Positions 1 to 9,620 of a stretch of DNA of 64,000 nt are shown here, piece after piece. Both the position numbers and the translations under genes were made by a program. Source of the stretch: Streptosporangium saharense (GTDB lineage: Bacteria > Actinomycetota > Actinomycetes > Streptosporangiales > Streptosporangiaceae); assembly GCF_014203715.1 (NCBI RefSeq), contig NZ_JACHJP010000007.1:124001-188000 (forward strand), read 5' to 3'. The stretch's first letter is position 1. Every line of letters starts with the position of its first letter. The notes under the pieces were generated by a model. That model was given only the letters and a program-made list of their open reading frames with translations, made no database searches and was not told the DNA's origin.

Positions 1-126
1 CTCGGCGCCGGGGACGTGCCTTCTGATCGCCCTCGGGTGCAGCACCTCGGCCCGTGCGACGACGCGTCCACGGACCCAGCGTTCCAGGCCGCGCCGTACG
101 ACCTCGACCTCGGGCAGTTCGGGCAT
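1..126 (-). CDS. mutM: Formamidopyrimidine-DNA glycosylase, N-terminal part (cut by window edge)
   Basis: Only the first 42 codons lie in the window; the rest is off the left edge. The protein begins [16 protein letters not shown], the invariant start of Fpg/MutM, in which the proline exposed after Met removal is the Schiff-base nucleophile and the next Glu is catalytic. The family excises 8-oxoguanine and opens the abasic site. The start is the ATG at 126-124, preceded by a GAAGGAGG ribosome-binding site. It follows rnc on the same strand, the usual actinobacterial rnc-mutM order. Confidence 0.9.
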   Translation of the reverse strand, partial: MPELPEVEVVRRGLERWVRGRVVARAEVLHPRAIRRHVPGAE

Positions 127-162
127 GCCCCCTCCTTCGGTTCGTGCCGTACGGCTCGCGGG

Positions 163-897
163 TCAGCCGGCCTCGCGCTTGTCGCGGTCCTCGCGGATGC
201 GGGTCCAGGCCGTCTCGGCCGCCTGCTGCTCGGCCTCCTTCTTGGAACGGCCCGAGCCCGAGCCGTACTCCTCGCCGCCGACCCTGACGACCGCGGTGAA
301 GGACTTGGCGTGGTCGGGGCCGCTCTCCTCGACGTGGTACTCGGGCACGCCGAGCGACTCGGAGGCGGTCAGCTCCTGCAGCGAGGTCTTCCAGTCGAGC
401 CCGGCGCCCAGTGAGGCCGAACGGGTGATGAGCGGGTCGAAGAGCAGGTGGACGACGCGGAAGGCCTCGTCCAGGCCCTTGTCCACGTAGACCGAGCCGA
501 TCAGCGCCTCAAGGGTGTCGGCGAGGATCGAGGACTTGTCGCGCCCTCCGGTGCCCTCCTCACCCCTGCCGAGGCGCAGGAAGCGCCCCAGGCCCAGGGT
601 GCGGGCGACGCCGGCGAGGGCGCGCATGTTGACCACCGCGGCCCTGAGCTTGGCCAGCTGCCCCTCGGGCAGGTCGGGGTGGTTGCGGTAGAGGGTGTCG
701 GTGACGACCAGGCCGAGCACGGAGTCGCCGAGGAACTCCAGGCGCTCGTTGGTCGGCAGGCCGCCGTTCTCGTAGGCGTAGGAGCGGTGCGTCAGCGCCC
801 GCTCCAGGATCGCCGGGTCCAGGCGGACGGAAAGGACCTTGTCGAGTTCGTCGCCGACGACCTCGACGGACACCGGCTTGACACTGCTCATCCCCAT
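163..897 (-). CDS. rnc: Ribonuclease III
   Basis: A 244-residue double-strand-specific endoribonuclease, the family's usual length, used in rRNA precursor processing and mRNA turnover. The endonuclease domain carries the signature [12 protein letters not shown] at residues 50-61, with the metal-binding Glu/Asp cluster, and the second acidic motif [15 protein letters not shown] near residues 126-140. A double-stranded-RNA-binding domain fills about residues 165-240. The ATG at 897 has a GAGGAG site seven bases upstream; a second ATG two codons later is possible. It lies between rpmF and mutM on the same strand. Confidence 0.95.
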   Translation of the reverse strand: MGMSSVKPVSVEVVGDELDKVLSVRLDPAILERALTHRSYAYENGGLPTNERLEFLGDSVLGLVVTDTLYRNHPDLPEGQLAKLRAAVVNMRALAGVARTLGLGRFLRLGRGEEGTGGRDKSSILADTLEALIGSVYVDKGLDEAFRVVHLLFDPLITRSASLGAGLDWKTSLQELTASESLGVPEYHVEESGPDHAKSFTAVVRVGGEEYGSGSGRSKKEAEQQAAETAWTRIREDRDKREAG

Positions 898-1061
898 GCT
901 TCTTCTCCTCGCACGCTTGCGGTGGAATGCGCGATGGCGAAAGAAGGGAATGAGAGATGCCCGAAGATGTGGTGGGCGCCGGGAGGGTACGCGTCACCGC
1001 GGACCCGGCGTCCACCACAGCCGCGGGCGGACCGCCATCGCATGTGGATCGCGAACGGTGG

Positions 1062-1087
1062 CACCGGCCGGAGGAAACCGGCCGGTG
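1062..1087 (-). terminator. Hairpin downstream of rpmF
   Basis: Perfect 10-bp inverted repeat CACCGGCCGG / CCGGCCGGTG with a six-base loop, 20 bases past the rpmF stop. There is no clear U-run, so it may be a processing or pause site between rpmF and rnc. Confidence 0.5.
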
Positions 1088-1106
1088 TCCGTCGGTCAGA
1101 GTGCGA

Positions 1107-1286
1107 TCAGGCGGAGGGCTCGATCACCTGACGGCGGTTGTAGGTGCCGCAGGAAGGGCACGCCACGTGCGGACGCTTCGGCGAGCGGCACTGGGGGCAG
1201 CTCACGAGCGAAACCGCGGCGGCCTTCCACTGCGACCTGCGGGAGCGAGTGTTGCTCCGCGACATCTTGCGCTTTGGGACAGCCAC
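1107..1286 (-). CDS. rpmF: 50S ribosomal protein L32
   Basis: A 59-residue ribosomal protein that is too short for many ORF callers and starts with GTG. It begins [20 protein letters not shown], the classic L32 N-terminus. It has a four-cysteine zinc ribbon, CPQC at about residues 30-33 and CPSC at about 43-46, so it is the zinc-binding form. It sits one base downstream of the DUF177 gene, the conserved DUF177-rpmF pair, and is presumably co-transcribed with it. Confidence 0.95.
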   Translation of the reverse strand: MAVPKRKMSRSNTRSRRSQWKAAAVSLVSCPQCRSPKRPHVACPSCGTYNRRQVIEPSA

Positions 1287-1287
1287 G

Positions 1288-1860
1288 TCAGCTCTCCTGA
1301 TCGTTGTTATGTTCCGGAACCAGACCCTGCAGCTTGGCCCAGCGGGCGTCGATGACCTCGTGTCCGTGATCAGGCTCGGCGTCGGCCAGCCTGATCCCGC
1401 ACTCCGAGCAGAGCCCGGAGCAGTCGTCGCTGCAGACCGGGCTCAGCGGCAGTGTGAGCACCACCGCGTCTCGGAACGCAGGTTCGAGATCGAGCAGTTC
1501 TCCGGCGAGAAGCGAGTCGTCCTCGGCGGCATCCTCCGCCGAGTAGAAGAACAGCTCCTGGAAGCTCACCTCGGTTTCCGAAGTGATCTCCTCCAGGCAG
1601 CGTGCGCACTCCCCCCGCAGCGGGGTCTGCGCCGTGCCCGTGACGAGCACACCTTCCATGACCGCTTCAAGCCGGATGTCCAGCTCGACATCGGCGCCCC
1701 TGGGGACGCCGATCATGTCAACGCCGATGTCCGCCGGTGCCGGGAGAGTGAGATGCATCCGACGCATCGTCCCCGGTCTCCGGCCCAGGTCATGGGTGGA
1801 GACCACCCACGGGGCGCGGGGGTCAAGGCTGTGCGGAGTCATTCCACTCTCATCAGGCAT
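1288..1860 (-). CDS. DUF177 / YceD family protein
   Basis: A 190-residue DUF177 protein. The family is almost always encoded just upstream of rpmF and in bacteria and chloroplasts is linked to 23S rRNA or ribosome assembly. Family features are GECARCLE (about residues 104-111) and the C-terminal [17 protein letters not shown] cluster, giving two Cys pairs that could bind a metal. The first residues up to MRRMHL are not conserved-looking, so the true start may be an internal Met near residues 32-35. Confidence 0.85.
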   Translation of the reverse strand: MPDESGMTPHSLDPRAPWVVSTHDLGRRPGTMRRMHLTLPAPADIGVDMIGVPRGADVELDIRLEAVMEGVLVTGTAQTPLRGECARCLEEITSETEVSFQELFFYSAEDAAEDDSLLAGELLDLEPAFRDAVVLTLPLSPVCSDDCSGLCSECGIRLADAEPDHGHEVIDARWAKLQGLVPEHNNDQES

Positions 1861-1908
1861 GGCGAATCAACGCCGTCGTGCAAGGCAGAAACAAGAGGAT
1901 ACCAGGGG

Positions 1909-2385
1909 TCAGCCCCTGAGCCGTTCGACCAGGAGCTCCTGGACGAGGTCGGGGACCAGCCCCGCCACGCTTCCGCCGTACCGGACGATCTCCTTGATGC
2001 GGCTCGACGACAGGAACGACACCTCGGGACCGGTGGCCATGAACAGCGTCTCGACCCCGGACATCCGGTAGTTGAGCTGGGCCATCTGCAACTCGTAGTC
2101 GAAGTCGCTGATCGCCCGCAGGCCCTTGACGATGGCCGGGATCTCCTGCTGCTTGCAGTAGTCCACCAGCAGGCCGTGGAACTTGTCCACGCGTACGTTG
2201 CCGTACTCCTTGGTCACGTTCTGGAGCATCTCGATGCGCTCCTCGACCGTGAACAGGCTCTTCTTCTCGATGTTGATCAGGACGGCGACCACGACCTCGT
2301 CGTACTGCCGGCAGGCCCGACCGATGATGTCCAGATGGCCGTTGGTAACGGGATCGAACGATCCCGGACAGACAACGCGACGCAA
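1909..2385 (-). CDS. coaD: Phosphopantetheine adenylyltransferase
   Basis: Catalyses the penultimate step of coenzyme A synthesis, 4'-phosphopantetheine + ATP to dephospho-CoA. The 158-residue length is typical. The nucleotidyltransferase (T/H)xGH motif appears as PGSFDPVTNGHLDII near residues 8-22, and the C-terminal SSSRIKEI matches the ISSTxVR-type motif. The frame is open far upstream, but homology begins at a TTG (2385) encoding MRRVVCPGSFDP, which I take as the start. It lies 16 bases downstream of rsmD, the common rsmD-coaD pair. Confidence 0.92.
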   Translation of the reverse strand: MRRVVCPGSFDPVTNGHLDIIGRACRQYDEVVVAVLINIEKKSLFTVEERIEMLQNVTKEYGNVRVDKFHGLLVDYCKQQEIPAIVKGLRAISDFDYELQMAQLNYRMSGVETLFMATGPEVSFLSSSRIKEIVRYGGSVAGLVPDLVQELLVERLRG

Positions 2386-2401
2386 GGCGAAACCCCCTGC
2401 C

Positions 2402-2971
2402 CTATGGATTCCCGGCGGCGCGACCGTACCAAACGGCCGCTTCCCCGTAACGACGGACCCTGTCCTCCTCGTATCCACGGGGCCACACCAGGTCTGTGCC
2501 CCGGCTCTCGCGTTCCACGACGACCAGGGCGTCCGGTGCCAGCCAGCCGCCGTCCCGCAACTGCCCGAGCACGGCGTCGACCGCCTCGGCCTCCAGTGTG
2601 TACGGCGGGTCGGCGAACACCACGTCGTACGGCTCGGCCGTCCCCCGTTCGAGCACCCGCTCGACGCGGTCGGCGGCCAGTTCGGCCCCGGGCAGCCCGA
2701 GGGAGGCGATGTTGGCCCTGATCGTCCTGACCGCCCTGGCGTCCGACTCGACGAGCAGGGCGTGCCCGGCACCCCGGGACAGCGCCTCAAGCCCGAGGGC
2801 CCCCGATCCCGAGTAGAGGTCGAGCACCCGCGCGCCGTCCAGGGGGCCGAACAGTGACCCGACGGTCGAGAAGATCCCCTCCCTGGCCCGGTCGCTCGTG
2901 GGGCGGGTCCCCCGCCCTGACGGCACGGCCAGCCGCCGCCCTCCTGCGCTTCCCGCGATGACTCGACTCAC
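2402..2971 (-). CDS. rsmD: 16S rRNA (guanine(966)-N2)-methyltransferase
   Basis: A 189-residue Rossmann-fold methyltransferase that modifies G966 of 16S rRNA. The SAM motif DLYSGSGALGLEALSRGA lies at about residues 48-65, and the catalytic FADPPY motif of N-methyltransferases near residues 123-128. The start chosen is GTG at 2971: homology begins there (SRVIAGSAGGRRL), and GACAAT sits exactly six bases upstream, so the message may be leaderless. Followed by coaD. Confidence 0.9.
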   Translation of the reverse strand: MSRVIAGSAGGRRLAVPSGRGTRPTSDRAREGIFSTVGSLFGPLDGARVLDLYSGSGALGLEALSRGAGHALLVESDARAVRTIRANIASLGLPGAELAADRVERVLERGTAEPYDVVFADPPYTLEAEAVDAVLGQLRDGGWLAPDALVVVERESRGTDLVWPRGYEEDRVRRYGEAAVWYGRAAGNP

Positions 2972-3237
2972 CGGCCCATTGTCCCAGCGACGCCGTACGG
3001 CACAGCCCGGCGTGTCGCGACGCATCACATAACCGCAGGTCAAATGGGTCCGGGGAGGTGATCTAGGTCAAGAGTGGGCAAGGAGTGGCGACGAAAGCGC
3101 AAGGGTCGTTCCCCCGGGTCGCGACTGCTTGCATGATGAGTCCTGCGGCCTTCGGCGACCCATGAGAAGGCCGACCGGCGTGATCGTGAGCCCTTCCGCA
3201 CGCCGGTGCTCTCGGCACCTGACCCGGGAGCGGGCCC
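2972..3237. other. Gene-free stretch between rsmD and recG
   Basis: I find no convincing coding potential on either strand. The only visible element is the likely rsmD -10 box next to its start. In-frame stretches here have non-actinobacterial codon-position composition. Confidence 0.5.
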
Positions 3238-3275
3238 AGGCGGGGACGGCATTCGGGGGGAGGCCGTCCCCGCCT
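3238..3275 (-). terminator. Hairpin downstream of recG
   Basis: Perfect 13-bp inverted repeat AGGCGGGGACGGC / GCCGTCCCCGCCT with a 12-base spacer, starting about 27 bases after the recG stop. It has no long U-run, as is usual for high-GC actinobacterial terminators. Confidence 0.6.
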
Positions 3276-3301
3276 TCGGGCGTTTCAGGGGCCGGGGAAC
3301 C

Positions 3302-5473
3302 TCAGGTCTTCTCCAGATACTCGGCGCGTTCGTCGGTCAGCAGCCTGTCGATCTCCATGCGCAGCATCGGGTTGCCCGCGAGCTCAGGATCGCTCTCCAG
3401 CACGCCCTCCGCGTCGAGGCGGGCGGCGTGGATGACCTCCTCGTCCCGCAGGAGCTGCAGCAGCTTCAGCGACGACCTGCGGCCCGACTGCGCGACCCCC
3501 AGCACGTCGCCCTCGCGGCGCTGTTCGAGATCGACGCGGGACAGCTCGAAGCCGTCGAGGGTCGAGGCGACCGCGTCGAGGCGCTGCCTGGCCGGGGTGC
3601 CGCCGGGGGCGTCGGTCACCAGCAGGCACAGCCCCGGCAGCCCGCCCCGGCCGACCCGGCCGCGGAGCTGGTGGAGCTGGGAGACGCCGAACCTGTCGGC
3701 GTCCATGATGACCATGACGGAGGAGTTGGGCACGTCGACGCCGACCTCGATGACCGTGGTGGCCACCAGGACGTCGGTCTCACCCCGGCCGAAGGCCCGC
3801 ATCACGGCGTCCTTCTCCTCGGGGGGCAGCTTGCCGTGCAGCACCGCCGTACGCAGCCCGTGCAGGGGCCCCTGGGAGAGCATCTCGGCCACGTCGAGCA
3901 CCGCGAGCGGGGGGCGGCGCTCGTCGTCGTCCTTCGACAGGTCGCCCTCGTCGCCTTCGAGGTCGCCGATGCGGGGGCAGACGATGTAGGCCTGCCGTCC
4001 CAGCTCGACCTCCTCGCGCAGCCTGCTCCAGGCGCGGTCGAGGAAGTGCGGCTTCTCGGCGGCGGGGACCACGTGCGTGGTGATCGGCGCGCGCCCCGAG
4101 GGAAGCTGGGTGAGCGTGGAGACCGTGAGGTCGCCGAAGACGGTCATGGCGACCGTGCGCGGGATCGGGGTCGCGGTCATGACCAGCACGTGCGGGCGCC
4201 CTCCCCCGGCCTTCTCCCTGAGCGCGTCGCGCTGCTCGACGCCGAAGCGGTGCTGCTCGTCGACCACGACCAGCCCCAGGTCGGCGAACTGCACGCGCTC
4301 CTGCAGGACCGCGTGGGTGCCGACGACGATCCCGGCCGCGCCGGACGCGGCGTCGAGCATGGCCGTACGGCGGGCCGCCGCGCCGAGGGAGCCGGTCAGC
4401 AGGGCCACCGCCGTACCGCCGAACATGCCGCCCGTCGCCAGGTCGCCCAGCATGGCCGTGATCGACCTGTGGTGCTGCTGGGCGAGCACCTCGGTCGGCG
4501 CGAGCAGCACGGCCTGGCCTCCGGCGTCCACCACCTGGAGCATGGCGCGCAGCGCGACGACGGTCTTGCCCGCGCCGACCTCGCCCTGCAGGAGCCGGTG
4601 CATGGGGTGGGCCAGTGCCAGGTCGTCGGCGATCTCCTCGCCCACGGTCCGCTGTCCCTCGGTGAGCTGGAACGGCAGGCGCGCGTCGAAGTCGGCGAGC
4701 AGCCCGTCGGCGCGGGCGGGCCTGGGGGTCGCGGGCCAGGAGGCCGCGGCGGCGCGGCGCTGCAGCAGCACGGCCTGGAGGAGGAAGGCCTCGTCGTACT
4801 TGAGCCGTTTGCGCGCCCTGGAGACGTCGGCGTGGTCGCGGGGCCGGTGGACGGCCGTGAGCGCCTCGGCCAGCCCGGGGAGGCCGTTCCTGGTCCGCAG
4901 GTCGGCCGGGAGCGGGTCGTCGAGGGGCTCCAGGGTGTCGAGCAGGACGCCGAGCGCCCTGCGGATCGCCCAGGGGGTCACGTCCTTGCCCGCCGGATAG
5001 ATCGGCACCAGCGCGGCGGCGAACCTCTCGGCGCCGTCCTGGCTCTCGTCGAACATCTCGAACTCGGGGTGCGAGAGCTGCCACCTGCGCTTGTCGCCCT
5101 GGCCGAACGCGCCGACCTTGCCGGCGAACATGCCCCTGACGCCCGGCTTCAGCCGGGTCTCCGCGATGTGGGAGGCCCTGCCGAAGAAGGACAGGTAGAT
5201 CTTGCCCCGGCGGCCGTCGACGATCTCGACCTCCAGCCAGGTGCCGCCCTTGTTGCGCATGGGCCTGCGCATGGCCCTGGTGACCTCCCCGACGACCGTG
5301 ACGTGCTCGTCGGGCTGGAGGTCCTCGAAGTCGGTCAGCTCACCGCGCTCGGCGTAGCGGCGGGGGTAGTGCCGCAGCAGGTCGCCCACGGTGCGCAGGT
5401 CGAGGACGCTCTCCAGAAGCTTGGCGGTCTTGGGGTCAAGCGCCTTGGTCAGCGGCTCGTCGAAGCTCGTCAC
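3302..5473 (-). CDS. recG: ATP-dependent DNA helicase RecG
   Basis: A 723-residue superfamily 2 helicase that remodels stalled forks and Holliday junctions. The N-terminal wedge/OB region covers about residues 1-190. Walker A GEVGAGKT lies near residue 295, the DEQH box (VVDEQHRFG) near 400, motif III VMTATPIPRT near 425, and the C-terminal helicase motif GRVGRG about 600. The start is GTG at 5473, with TAGAAA six bases upstream, which fits a leaderless transcript. In many actinobacteria a DAK2-domain gene sits between recG and rpmB; none is present here. Confidence 0.95.
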   Translation of the reverse strand: MTSFDEPLTKALDPKTAKLLESVLDLRTVGDLLRHYPRRYAERGELTDFEDLQPDEHVTVVGEVTRAMRRPMRNKGGTWLEVEIVDGRRGKIYLSFFGRASHIAETRLKPGVRGMFAGKVGAFGQGDKRRWQLSHPEFEMFDESQDGAERFAAALVPIYPAGKDVTPWAIRRALGVLLDTLEPLDDPLPADLRTRNGLPGLAEALTAVHRPRDHADVSRARKRLKYDEAFLLQAVLLQRRAAAASWPATPRPARADGLLADFDARLPFQLTEGQRTVGEEIADDLALAHPMHRLLQGEVGAGKTVVALRAMLQVVDAGGQAVLLAPTEVLAQQHHRSITAMLGDLATGGMFGGTAVALLTGSLGAAARRTAMLDAASGAAGIVVGTHAVLQERVQFADLGLVVVDEQHRFGVEQRDALREKAGGGRPHVLVMTATPIPRTVAMTVFGDLTVSTLTQLPSGRAPITTHVVPAAEKPHFLDRAWSRLREEVELGRQAYIVCPRIGDLEGDEGDLSKDDDERRPPLAVLDVAEMLSQGPLHGLRTAVLHGKLPPEEKDAVMRAFGRGETDVLVATTVIEVGVDVPNSSVMVIMDADRFGVSQLHQLRGRVGRGGLPGLCLLVTDAPGGTPARQRLDAVASTLDGFELSRVDLEQRREGDVLGVAQSGRRSSLKLLQLLRDEEVIHAARLDAEGVLESDPELAGNPMLRMEIDRLLTDERAEYLEKT

Positions 5474-5615
5474 CCCAAGTTTCTACCGCGTTCGTGCGAC
5501 AGAATCGCCGCGACGCCACGCGGACGGGCCCGGCAGGGCCGTCTGACGGTTGCCGGAAATGCGCTACGGTTGACCCTTGGGACTATCCCCGTTCGGTCGG
5601 TCATGGCGGTCCGTG

Positions 5616-5646
5616 TTGTCATGTGAGGCCAAGCGTCGGGTATTCT
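5616..5646 (+). promoter_or_regulatory. Candidate promoter of rpmB
   Basis: TTGTCA at 5616-5621 and TATTCT at 5641-5646 with a 19-base spacer (18 if GTATTC is used). This leaves an untranslated leader of about 80 bases before the rpmB GTG. Spacing is slightly long, so this is only a candidate. Confidence 0.4.
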
Positions 5647-5733
5647 CGTCTGGCCAGCCGGTCGTCCCGGCATGCCCGATGACCGCCGCCGACGCGGCGG
5701 ATCGAGCCTCTCGACTGATCTAAGGAGCGAACC

Positions 5734-5919
5734 GTGGCTTCCGTCTGCGATGTTTGCGCTAAGAAGCCGACCTTCGGCAACAACGTCTCCCACTCGCACC
5801 GCCGCACCCGCCGCCGCTGGAACCCCAACATCCAGCCCGTGCGCGCAGTGGTGAACGGCACGCCGAAGCGGCTGAACGTTTGCACCTCCTGCATCAAGGC
5901 CGGCAAGGTCACCCGCTAG
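5734..5919 (+). CDS. rpmB: 50S ribosomal protein L28
   Basis: A 61-residue L28 with the family sequence [20 protein letters not shown] and a C-terminal [10 protein letters not shown]. The CxxC pairs at the two ends mark the zinc-binding (C+) version. Start is GTG, with AAGGAG eight bases upstream. It is divergent from recG and followed by a strong hairpin, so it is probably monocistronic. Zur-regulated C- paralogues exist in related genomes, but none is in this window. Confidence 0.95.
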   Translation: MASVCDVCAKKPTFGNNVSHSHRRTRRRWNPNIQPVRAVVNGTPKRLNVCTSCIKAGKVTR

Positions 5920-5930
5920 CCAGACGCACC

Positions 5931-5967
5931 CGCGGCCCGGTGTCCCCGAGAGGGGCACCGGGCCGCG
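5931..5967 (+). terminator. Terminator of rpmB
   Basis: Twelve-bp perfect inverted repeat CGCGGCCCGGTG / CACCGGGCCGCG, with an inner CCCC/GGGG pairing, 12 bases after the stop and followed by TCGTGTTCT. Confidence 0.7.
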
Positions 5968-6037
5968 TCGTGTTCTCCAGTGCCTTTTCCGGACATTCTT
6001 CTCTTAGCCAGGGCCCTGGCTGGCTAATGTCGGGCGG

Positions 6038-6613
6038 GTGAGTACCCCCCTCAGGCTGAGCGCCGGCGCGAGCACGGGCTCCAAGATTCTCCTGACGATC
6101 CTCGTCATCCCCTTCGTGGGGATTCCGCTGTTCATGATCCTCATGGCGCCCGACCGGAACATGCCCTATCCCGCGGACTACTCCCCGTTCCGGATCGGCT
6201 ACCTGTTCCTGCTGATCCCCGCGGGGGTCGCGACGGTCTTCCTGGTCGGGCTCATCTCCGCCTTCCGCTTCAGGGCGACGCTCACCGGAAGCGTGCTGGA
6301 GGTCCGTGGCCTGTTCAGGACCCGCAGGGCGGATCTCTCGACGGCCCACGTCTGGCTCGGCTCCACCCCCGAGTACACGGGAACCGGCGACAGCAGGCGC
6401 AGGACCGGGCGCGAGGTCCCCCACCTGATGGCCCAGGACCAGGGCGGCCCCAAGGTCCAGCTCCACCTGCGCCTCGGGAACGGCTACCTGCCGCAGAACC
6501 AGCTGGCTGCCCTGGCAGACGCCGTCGCGTCGAACCACAGAACCGGCGAGGAGGCAGAACACGCCTCCCGAACCGTGGAGGTCCTCCGCCGCCTTCTCAC
6601 GGAGTCCCTGTGA
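6038..6613 (+). CDS. Membrane protein of unknown function, two TM segments plus soluble domain
   Basis: A 191-residue protein I do not recognise. Hydrophobic segments at about residues 17-36 and 52-72 are followed by a soluble region ([22 protein letters not shown]) that reads like the beta-rich PH-type domains of small actinobacterial membrane proteins; this is a guess. GTG start with TAATGT seven bases upstream suggests a leaderless transcript. Its 3' end overlaps the convergent thiD by 17 bases. Confidence 0.7.
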   Translation: MSTPLRLSAGASTGSKILLTILVIPFVGIPLFMILMAPDRNMPYPADYSPFRIGYLFLLIPAGVATVFLVGLISAFRFRATLTGSVLEVRGLFRTRRADLSTAHVWLGSTPEYTGTGDSRRRTGREVPHLMAQDQGGPKVQLHLRLGNGYLPQNQLAALADAVASNHRTGEEAEHASRTVEVLRRLLTESL

Positions 6614-7427
6614 CCCCGTACGGCTGACGCCAGCGCCAGGCGTGGTCCACGGGGCCTATGCCGGCGCCGAGGGCGAAGCCGTTGGCGATGGCTCCGGTGA
6701 CGTAGGTCTTGGCCTTCTCCACGGCGGTGGGGACGTCCTCGCCGAGGGCCAGGTAGGAGGCGATGGCCGAGGCCAGGGTGCAGCCGGTGCCGTGGGTGTG
6801 GCGGTTGTCGTGGCGCTCGGCGCCGAAGCGGAACTCCCGGGTGCCGTCTGTCAGCAGGTCGACCGGTTCCCCCGGCAGGTGGCCGCCCTTGATCAGCGCC
6901 CAGGCCGGGCCGAGCGCGAGGACGGCGTCGGCGGCCTCGCGCAGGTCGCGGTCGTCCTCGACCTTGACGCCGGTGAGCTGCGCGACCTCCCAGAGGTTGG
7001 GGGTCACGACGGTCGCGACCGGCAGCAGCCGTGTCTTGAGGGTCTCGACCGCCTCGGGGACGAGCAGGGTGTCGCCGTGCTTGGACACCCCGACCGGATC
7101 GACCACGACCGGCGCCTCGACCCCGGCGAGCACCTCGGCGACCGTCTCGACCAGCGTCGGCGAGGCGAGCATCCCGGTCTTGACCGCCTGCGCGCCGATG
7201 TCGCCGAGCACCGAGTCGAGCTGGGCGCGGACCGCCTCCGCGGGCAGTTCCCAGTAGCCCTGCACGCCCAGCGAGTTCTGGGCGGTCACCGCGGCGATGA
7301 CGCTCATGCCGTGCACGCCGAGGGCCAGCATCGTCTTCAGGTCGGCCTGGATGCCCGCGCCGCCGCCGGAGTCGGATCCGGCGACGGTCAGCACGCGGGG
7401 AGGGGCGGAATCGGTCATGAGCCCCAT
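6597..7427 (-). CDS. thiD: Hydroxymethylpyrimidine/phosphomethylpyrimidine kinase
   Basis: A 276-residue ribokinase-fold enzyme that phosphorylates HMP and HMP-P for thiamine synthesis. Seen: [18 protein letters not shown] near residues 15-32 (substrate and anion binding), VVDPVGVSK near 108, and the [11 protein letters not shown] anion hole with catalytic Asp/Cys region near 213-223. The start at 7427 has GGGAG upstream; an ATG three codons later is an alternative. thiL lies 1.2 kb upstream on the same strand, separated by an unrelated gene. Confidence 0.92.
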   Translation of the reverse strand: MGLMTDSAPPRVLTVAGSDSGGGAGIQADLKTMLALGVHGMSVIAAVTAQNSLGVQGYWELPAEAVRAQLDSVLGDIGAQAVKTGMLASPTLVETVAEVLAGVEAPVVVDPVGVSKHGDTLLVPEAVETLKTRLLPVATVVTPNLWEVAQLTGVKVEDDRDLREAADAVLALGPAWALIKGGHLPGEPVDLLTDGTREFRFGAERHDNRHTHGTGCTLASAIASYLALGEDVPTAVEKAKTYVTGAIANGFALGAGIGPVDHAWRWRQPYGVTGTP

Positions 7428-7461
7428 CCAACCAGCTCCCGGGCATGCCCGCCGTACCGGA

Positions 7462-8514
7462 TCAGACGACCACGCAGTCGGCCTGGGGGCTCTGGCAGGT
7501 CTTGGGGGTGCTCGACTGGCCTTCCGCGCTGAAGGTGACGACCAGGTTCTCCCCGGGGTCCAGGTCCTTGGCCGAGTCGAGGACCAGGACCCCGCCCTCC
7601 TGGGTCCACTCGGCGCCGCTCAGCGCGGTGATCTCGCCGCCGACCGGCATCTTCAGCGTCAGGCCGTCGAGCTTGCCGTCCGCGGCGATGACGAGCTGGG
7701 CCGTGTAGGTCTGGGCCTTCTCCTTGACCAGGCCGAACCCGACGGTGACCCCCGGAGCGACGGGAGTGCTCGGGGTTGGGGTCGCGGTCGGTTCGGGGAC
7801 ACCCGGGGTCTCGCTGGGCCCGTGTGTCCGGTCGCCGGGCACGAGCGCCTCACCGGTCGGCTCGGGGGCCGGTTCCGGGTCCTCGGTCGGCCTCGCCTGC
7901 GGGGTACGGCGCGGGGTGTGGTCGGTCTTGGGCGTCGGGCTCGGCCTCGCCTCCGAGGTACGGCCGGGGCGGTGCTGGGTGGTGGCGGGCGCGGGGGTCC
8001 GCGGCTCCGGCTTCTCCGTGGCGGGACCGGTGGGCTCCGCGGGCTCCTCGGTGGGCTCCTCCGTCGGTCCCTCCGTCGGCACCGGGTCCTCGGGGTCGGC
8101 CGGGTCGGCGAGGGTGTCCTCGGGGACGGGCCGCTGCGAGGCGGCGACGGCGCATCCGCCGGGCGGGCAGGCGGTGGTCGGGTCGGCGGAACCGCCGGTC
8201 AGCTGGATGGCGGCGGCACTTCCGCCGAGGACGGCCACGACGGCGACCGCGGTGAGCAGCACCATCCTGACGCGTCGTTTCGGTCGGCGTTCCTCACCCG
8301 GCCAGACCGGGTCGGACAGCTCGGACGTGGCCGACCAGCCAGATCCGAGGAACCCCTTCGCGGGTTCGGTGATCGCGGACTCCTCGGGACGGAGCCGGCG
8401 CCCGATCAGCTCGTCGCGGGGGTCGGACGGTTGGGGGGGCTCCGGAGCTGACTCCGGCTCACGTTTCCCCCGGTTGCGGGAGACGTCTTCCCCATGTCCA
8501 CCATGGCGGCCCAT
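7462..8514 (-). CDS. Anchored extracellular protein with Pro/Thr/Glu-rich stalk
   Basis: A 350-residue protein. A charged cytoplasmic N-terminus of about 80 residues is followed by one transmembrane helix ([17 protein letters not shown], about residues 82-99). A long Pro/Thr/Glu-rich low-complexity linker runs to about residue 250, and the C-terminal ~90-residue domain is predicted all-beta. That domain resembles a CBM2-like fold with two Cys near the end, but I cannot assign a ligand. The ATG at 8514 is chosen because AGGAAGGGG precedes it; the open frame extends 17 codons further. Likely a surface protein. Confidence 0.75.
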   Translation of the reverse strand: MGRHGGHGEDVSRNRGKREPESAPEPPQPSDPRDELIGRRLRPEESAITEPAKGFLGSGWSATSELSDPVWPGEERRPKRRVRMVLLTAVAVVAVLGGSAAAIQLTGGSADPTTACPPGGCAVAASQRPVPEDTLADPADPEDPVPTEGPTEEPTEEPAEPTGPATEKPEPRTPAPATTQHRPGRTSEARPSPTPKTDHTPRRTPQARPTEDPEPAPEPTGEALVPGDRTHGPSETPGVPEPTATPTPSTPVAPGVTVGFGLVKEKAQTYTAQLVIAADGKLDGLTLKMPVGGEITALSGAEWTQEGGVLVLDSAKDLDPGENLVVTFSAEGQSSTPKTCQSPQADCVVV

Positions 8515-8612
8515 GTCGCCCCTTCCTCTAGGGAATCTCGGCCGCCCAACTTCATACCATTTCAATAACCGTTTGTCGCAATTTTAACGAATGTCACAGT
8601 AAGTGGGAAAAT

Positions 8613-9569
8613 TCACTCCCTGAAGTGATCCCACCCCTCGTAGGCCGTCGAACGCCCCCTGACCTGCACGCCTTCGCCCGCCTCGACGTGGCCGACCACG
8701 GCCCACTCCGGCGGCAGCCGTACGCCCCGGGGGAACGTCGCCGCGAGCGCGTGGTCGTCGCCACCGGAGAGGATCCACTCCAGCGGGTCCGCCCCGAGCC
8801 GCTGGGCGGCCTTCCCCATGGGCGCCGGGATCACGAAGGCCTCGGGCAGGAGCACGATCCCCACCCCGCTCGCCTCCGCGACGTGGCCGAGGTCCTGCAG
8901 CAGCCCGTCACTGACGTCCAGCATCGAGGTCGCGCCGAGCGCCGCCGCCTCGGGGCCGCGGGTATAGGGGGGCATCGGGCGGCGGTGGGCGTCGAGGAGC
9001 TCGGCGGGACCCGTCTCGCCCGCGCCGAGCAGCGCGAGCCCGGCGGCGGCGTGGCCGAGCCGTCCCGCGACCGCGACCACGTCGCCGGGGCGTGCGCCCG
9101 AGCGGGTGACCGGGGCGCGCCCGCCGAGGTCGCCAAGCGCGGTCACCCCGAGCACGACCAGGTCGCAGCGGGTGACGTCACCGCCGACCACGCTCGCGCC
9201 GACCAGGTCGCACTCGTCGCGGAAGCCGTCGGTGAGGTCGTCGAGCCAGCCGGTGGCCGCGTCCGCGGGCAGCCCGAGCCCGACCACGATGCCGGTCGGC
9301 CGCGCCCCCATGGCAACGATGTCCGAAAGATTCTGAGCCGCCGCTTTACGACCGATGTCATAGCCACTGGACCAATCGCGGCGGAAATGCCTACCCTCGA
9401 TCAGTAAGTCTGTCGTCACGACGACCCGTCCGTCAGGAGACCTCACCATCGCGGCGTCGTCCCCGGGACCGAGGAGCACGGTCCCACCCTGTGGCAAGCG
9501 TTCGGCTATACGTGCAACAACTCCGAATTCGCCGAGATCTCCGACTGTGATGACACACCTCCCGTTCAT
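8613..9569 (-). CDS. thiL: Thiamine-monophosphate kinase
   Basis: A 318-residue PurM/ThiL-fold kinase making thiamine pyrophosphate from thiamine monophosphate and ATP. Seen: LGPGDDAAMV near residue 33, TTDLLIEGRHFRRDW near 56-70, NLSDIVAMGARP near 80-91, and LDVSDGLLQDLG near 220. The open frame runs far upstream, but homology starts around the ATG at 9569. It is divergent from the AsnC-type gene with 51 bases between. Confidence 0.92.
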   Translation of the reverse strand: MNGRCVITVGDLGEFGVVARIAERLPQGGTVLLGPGDDAAMVRSPDGRVVVTTDLLIEGRHFRRDWSSGYDIGRKAAAQNLSDIVAMGARPTGIVVGLGLPADAATGWLDDLTDGFRDECDLVGASVVGGDVTRCDLVVLGVTALGDLGGRAPVTRSGARPGDVVAVAGRLGHAAAGLALLGAGETGPAELLDAHRRPMPPYTRGPEAAALGATSMLDVSDGLLQDLGHVAEASGVGIVLLPEAFVIPAPMGKAAQRLGADPLEWILSGGDDHALAATFPRGVRLPPEWAVVGHVEAGEGVQVRGRSTAYEGWDHFRE

Positions 9570-9620
9570 CACAGGGTACGGTGGCCCTTCGGCACTGATC
9601 CAATCGCCCGGGAGGACGTT

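Noticed and set aside
3206..5626. 806-residue plus-strand ORF covering recG
   Set aside because: It is antisense to recG along its whole length, has no recognisable motifs and a Gly/Arg/Val-rich composition typical of high-GC shadow frames.
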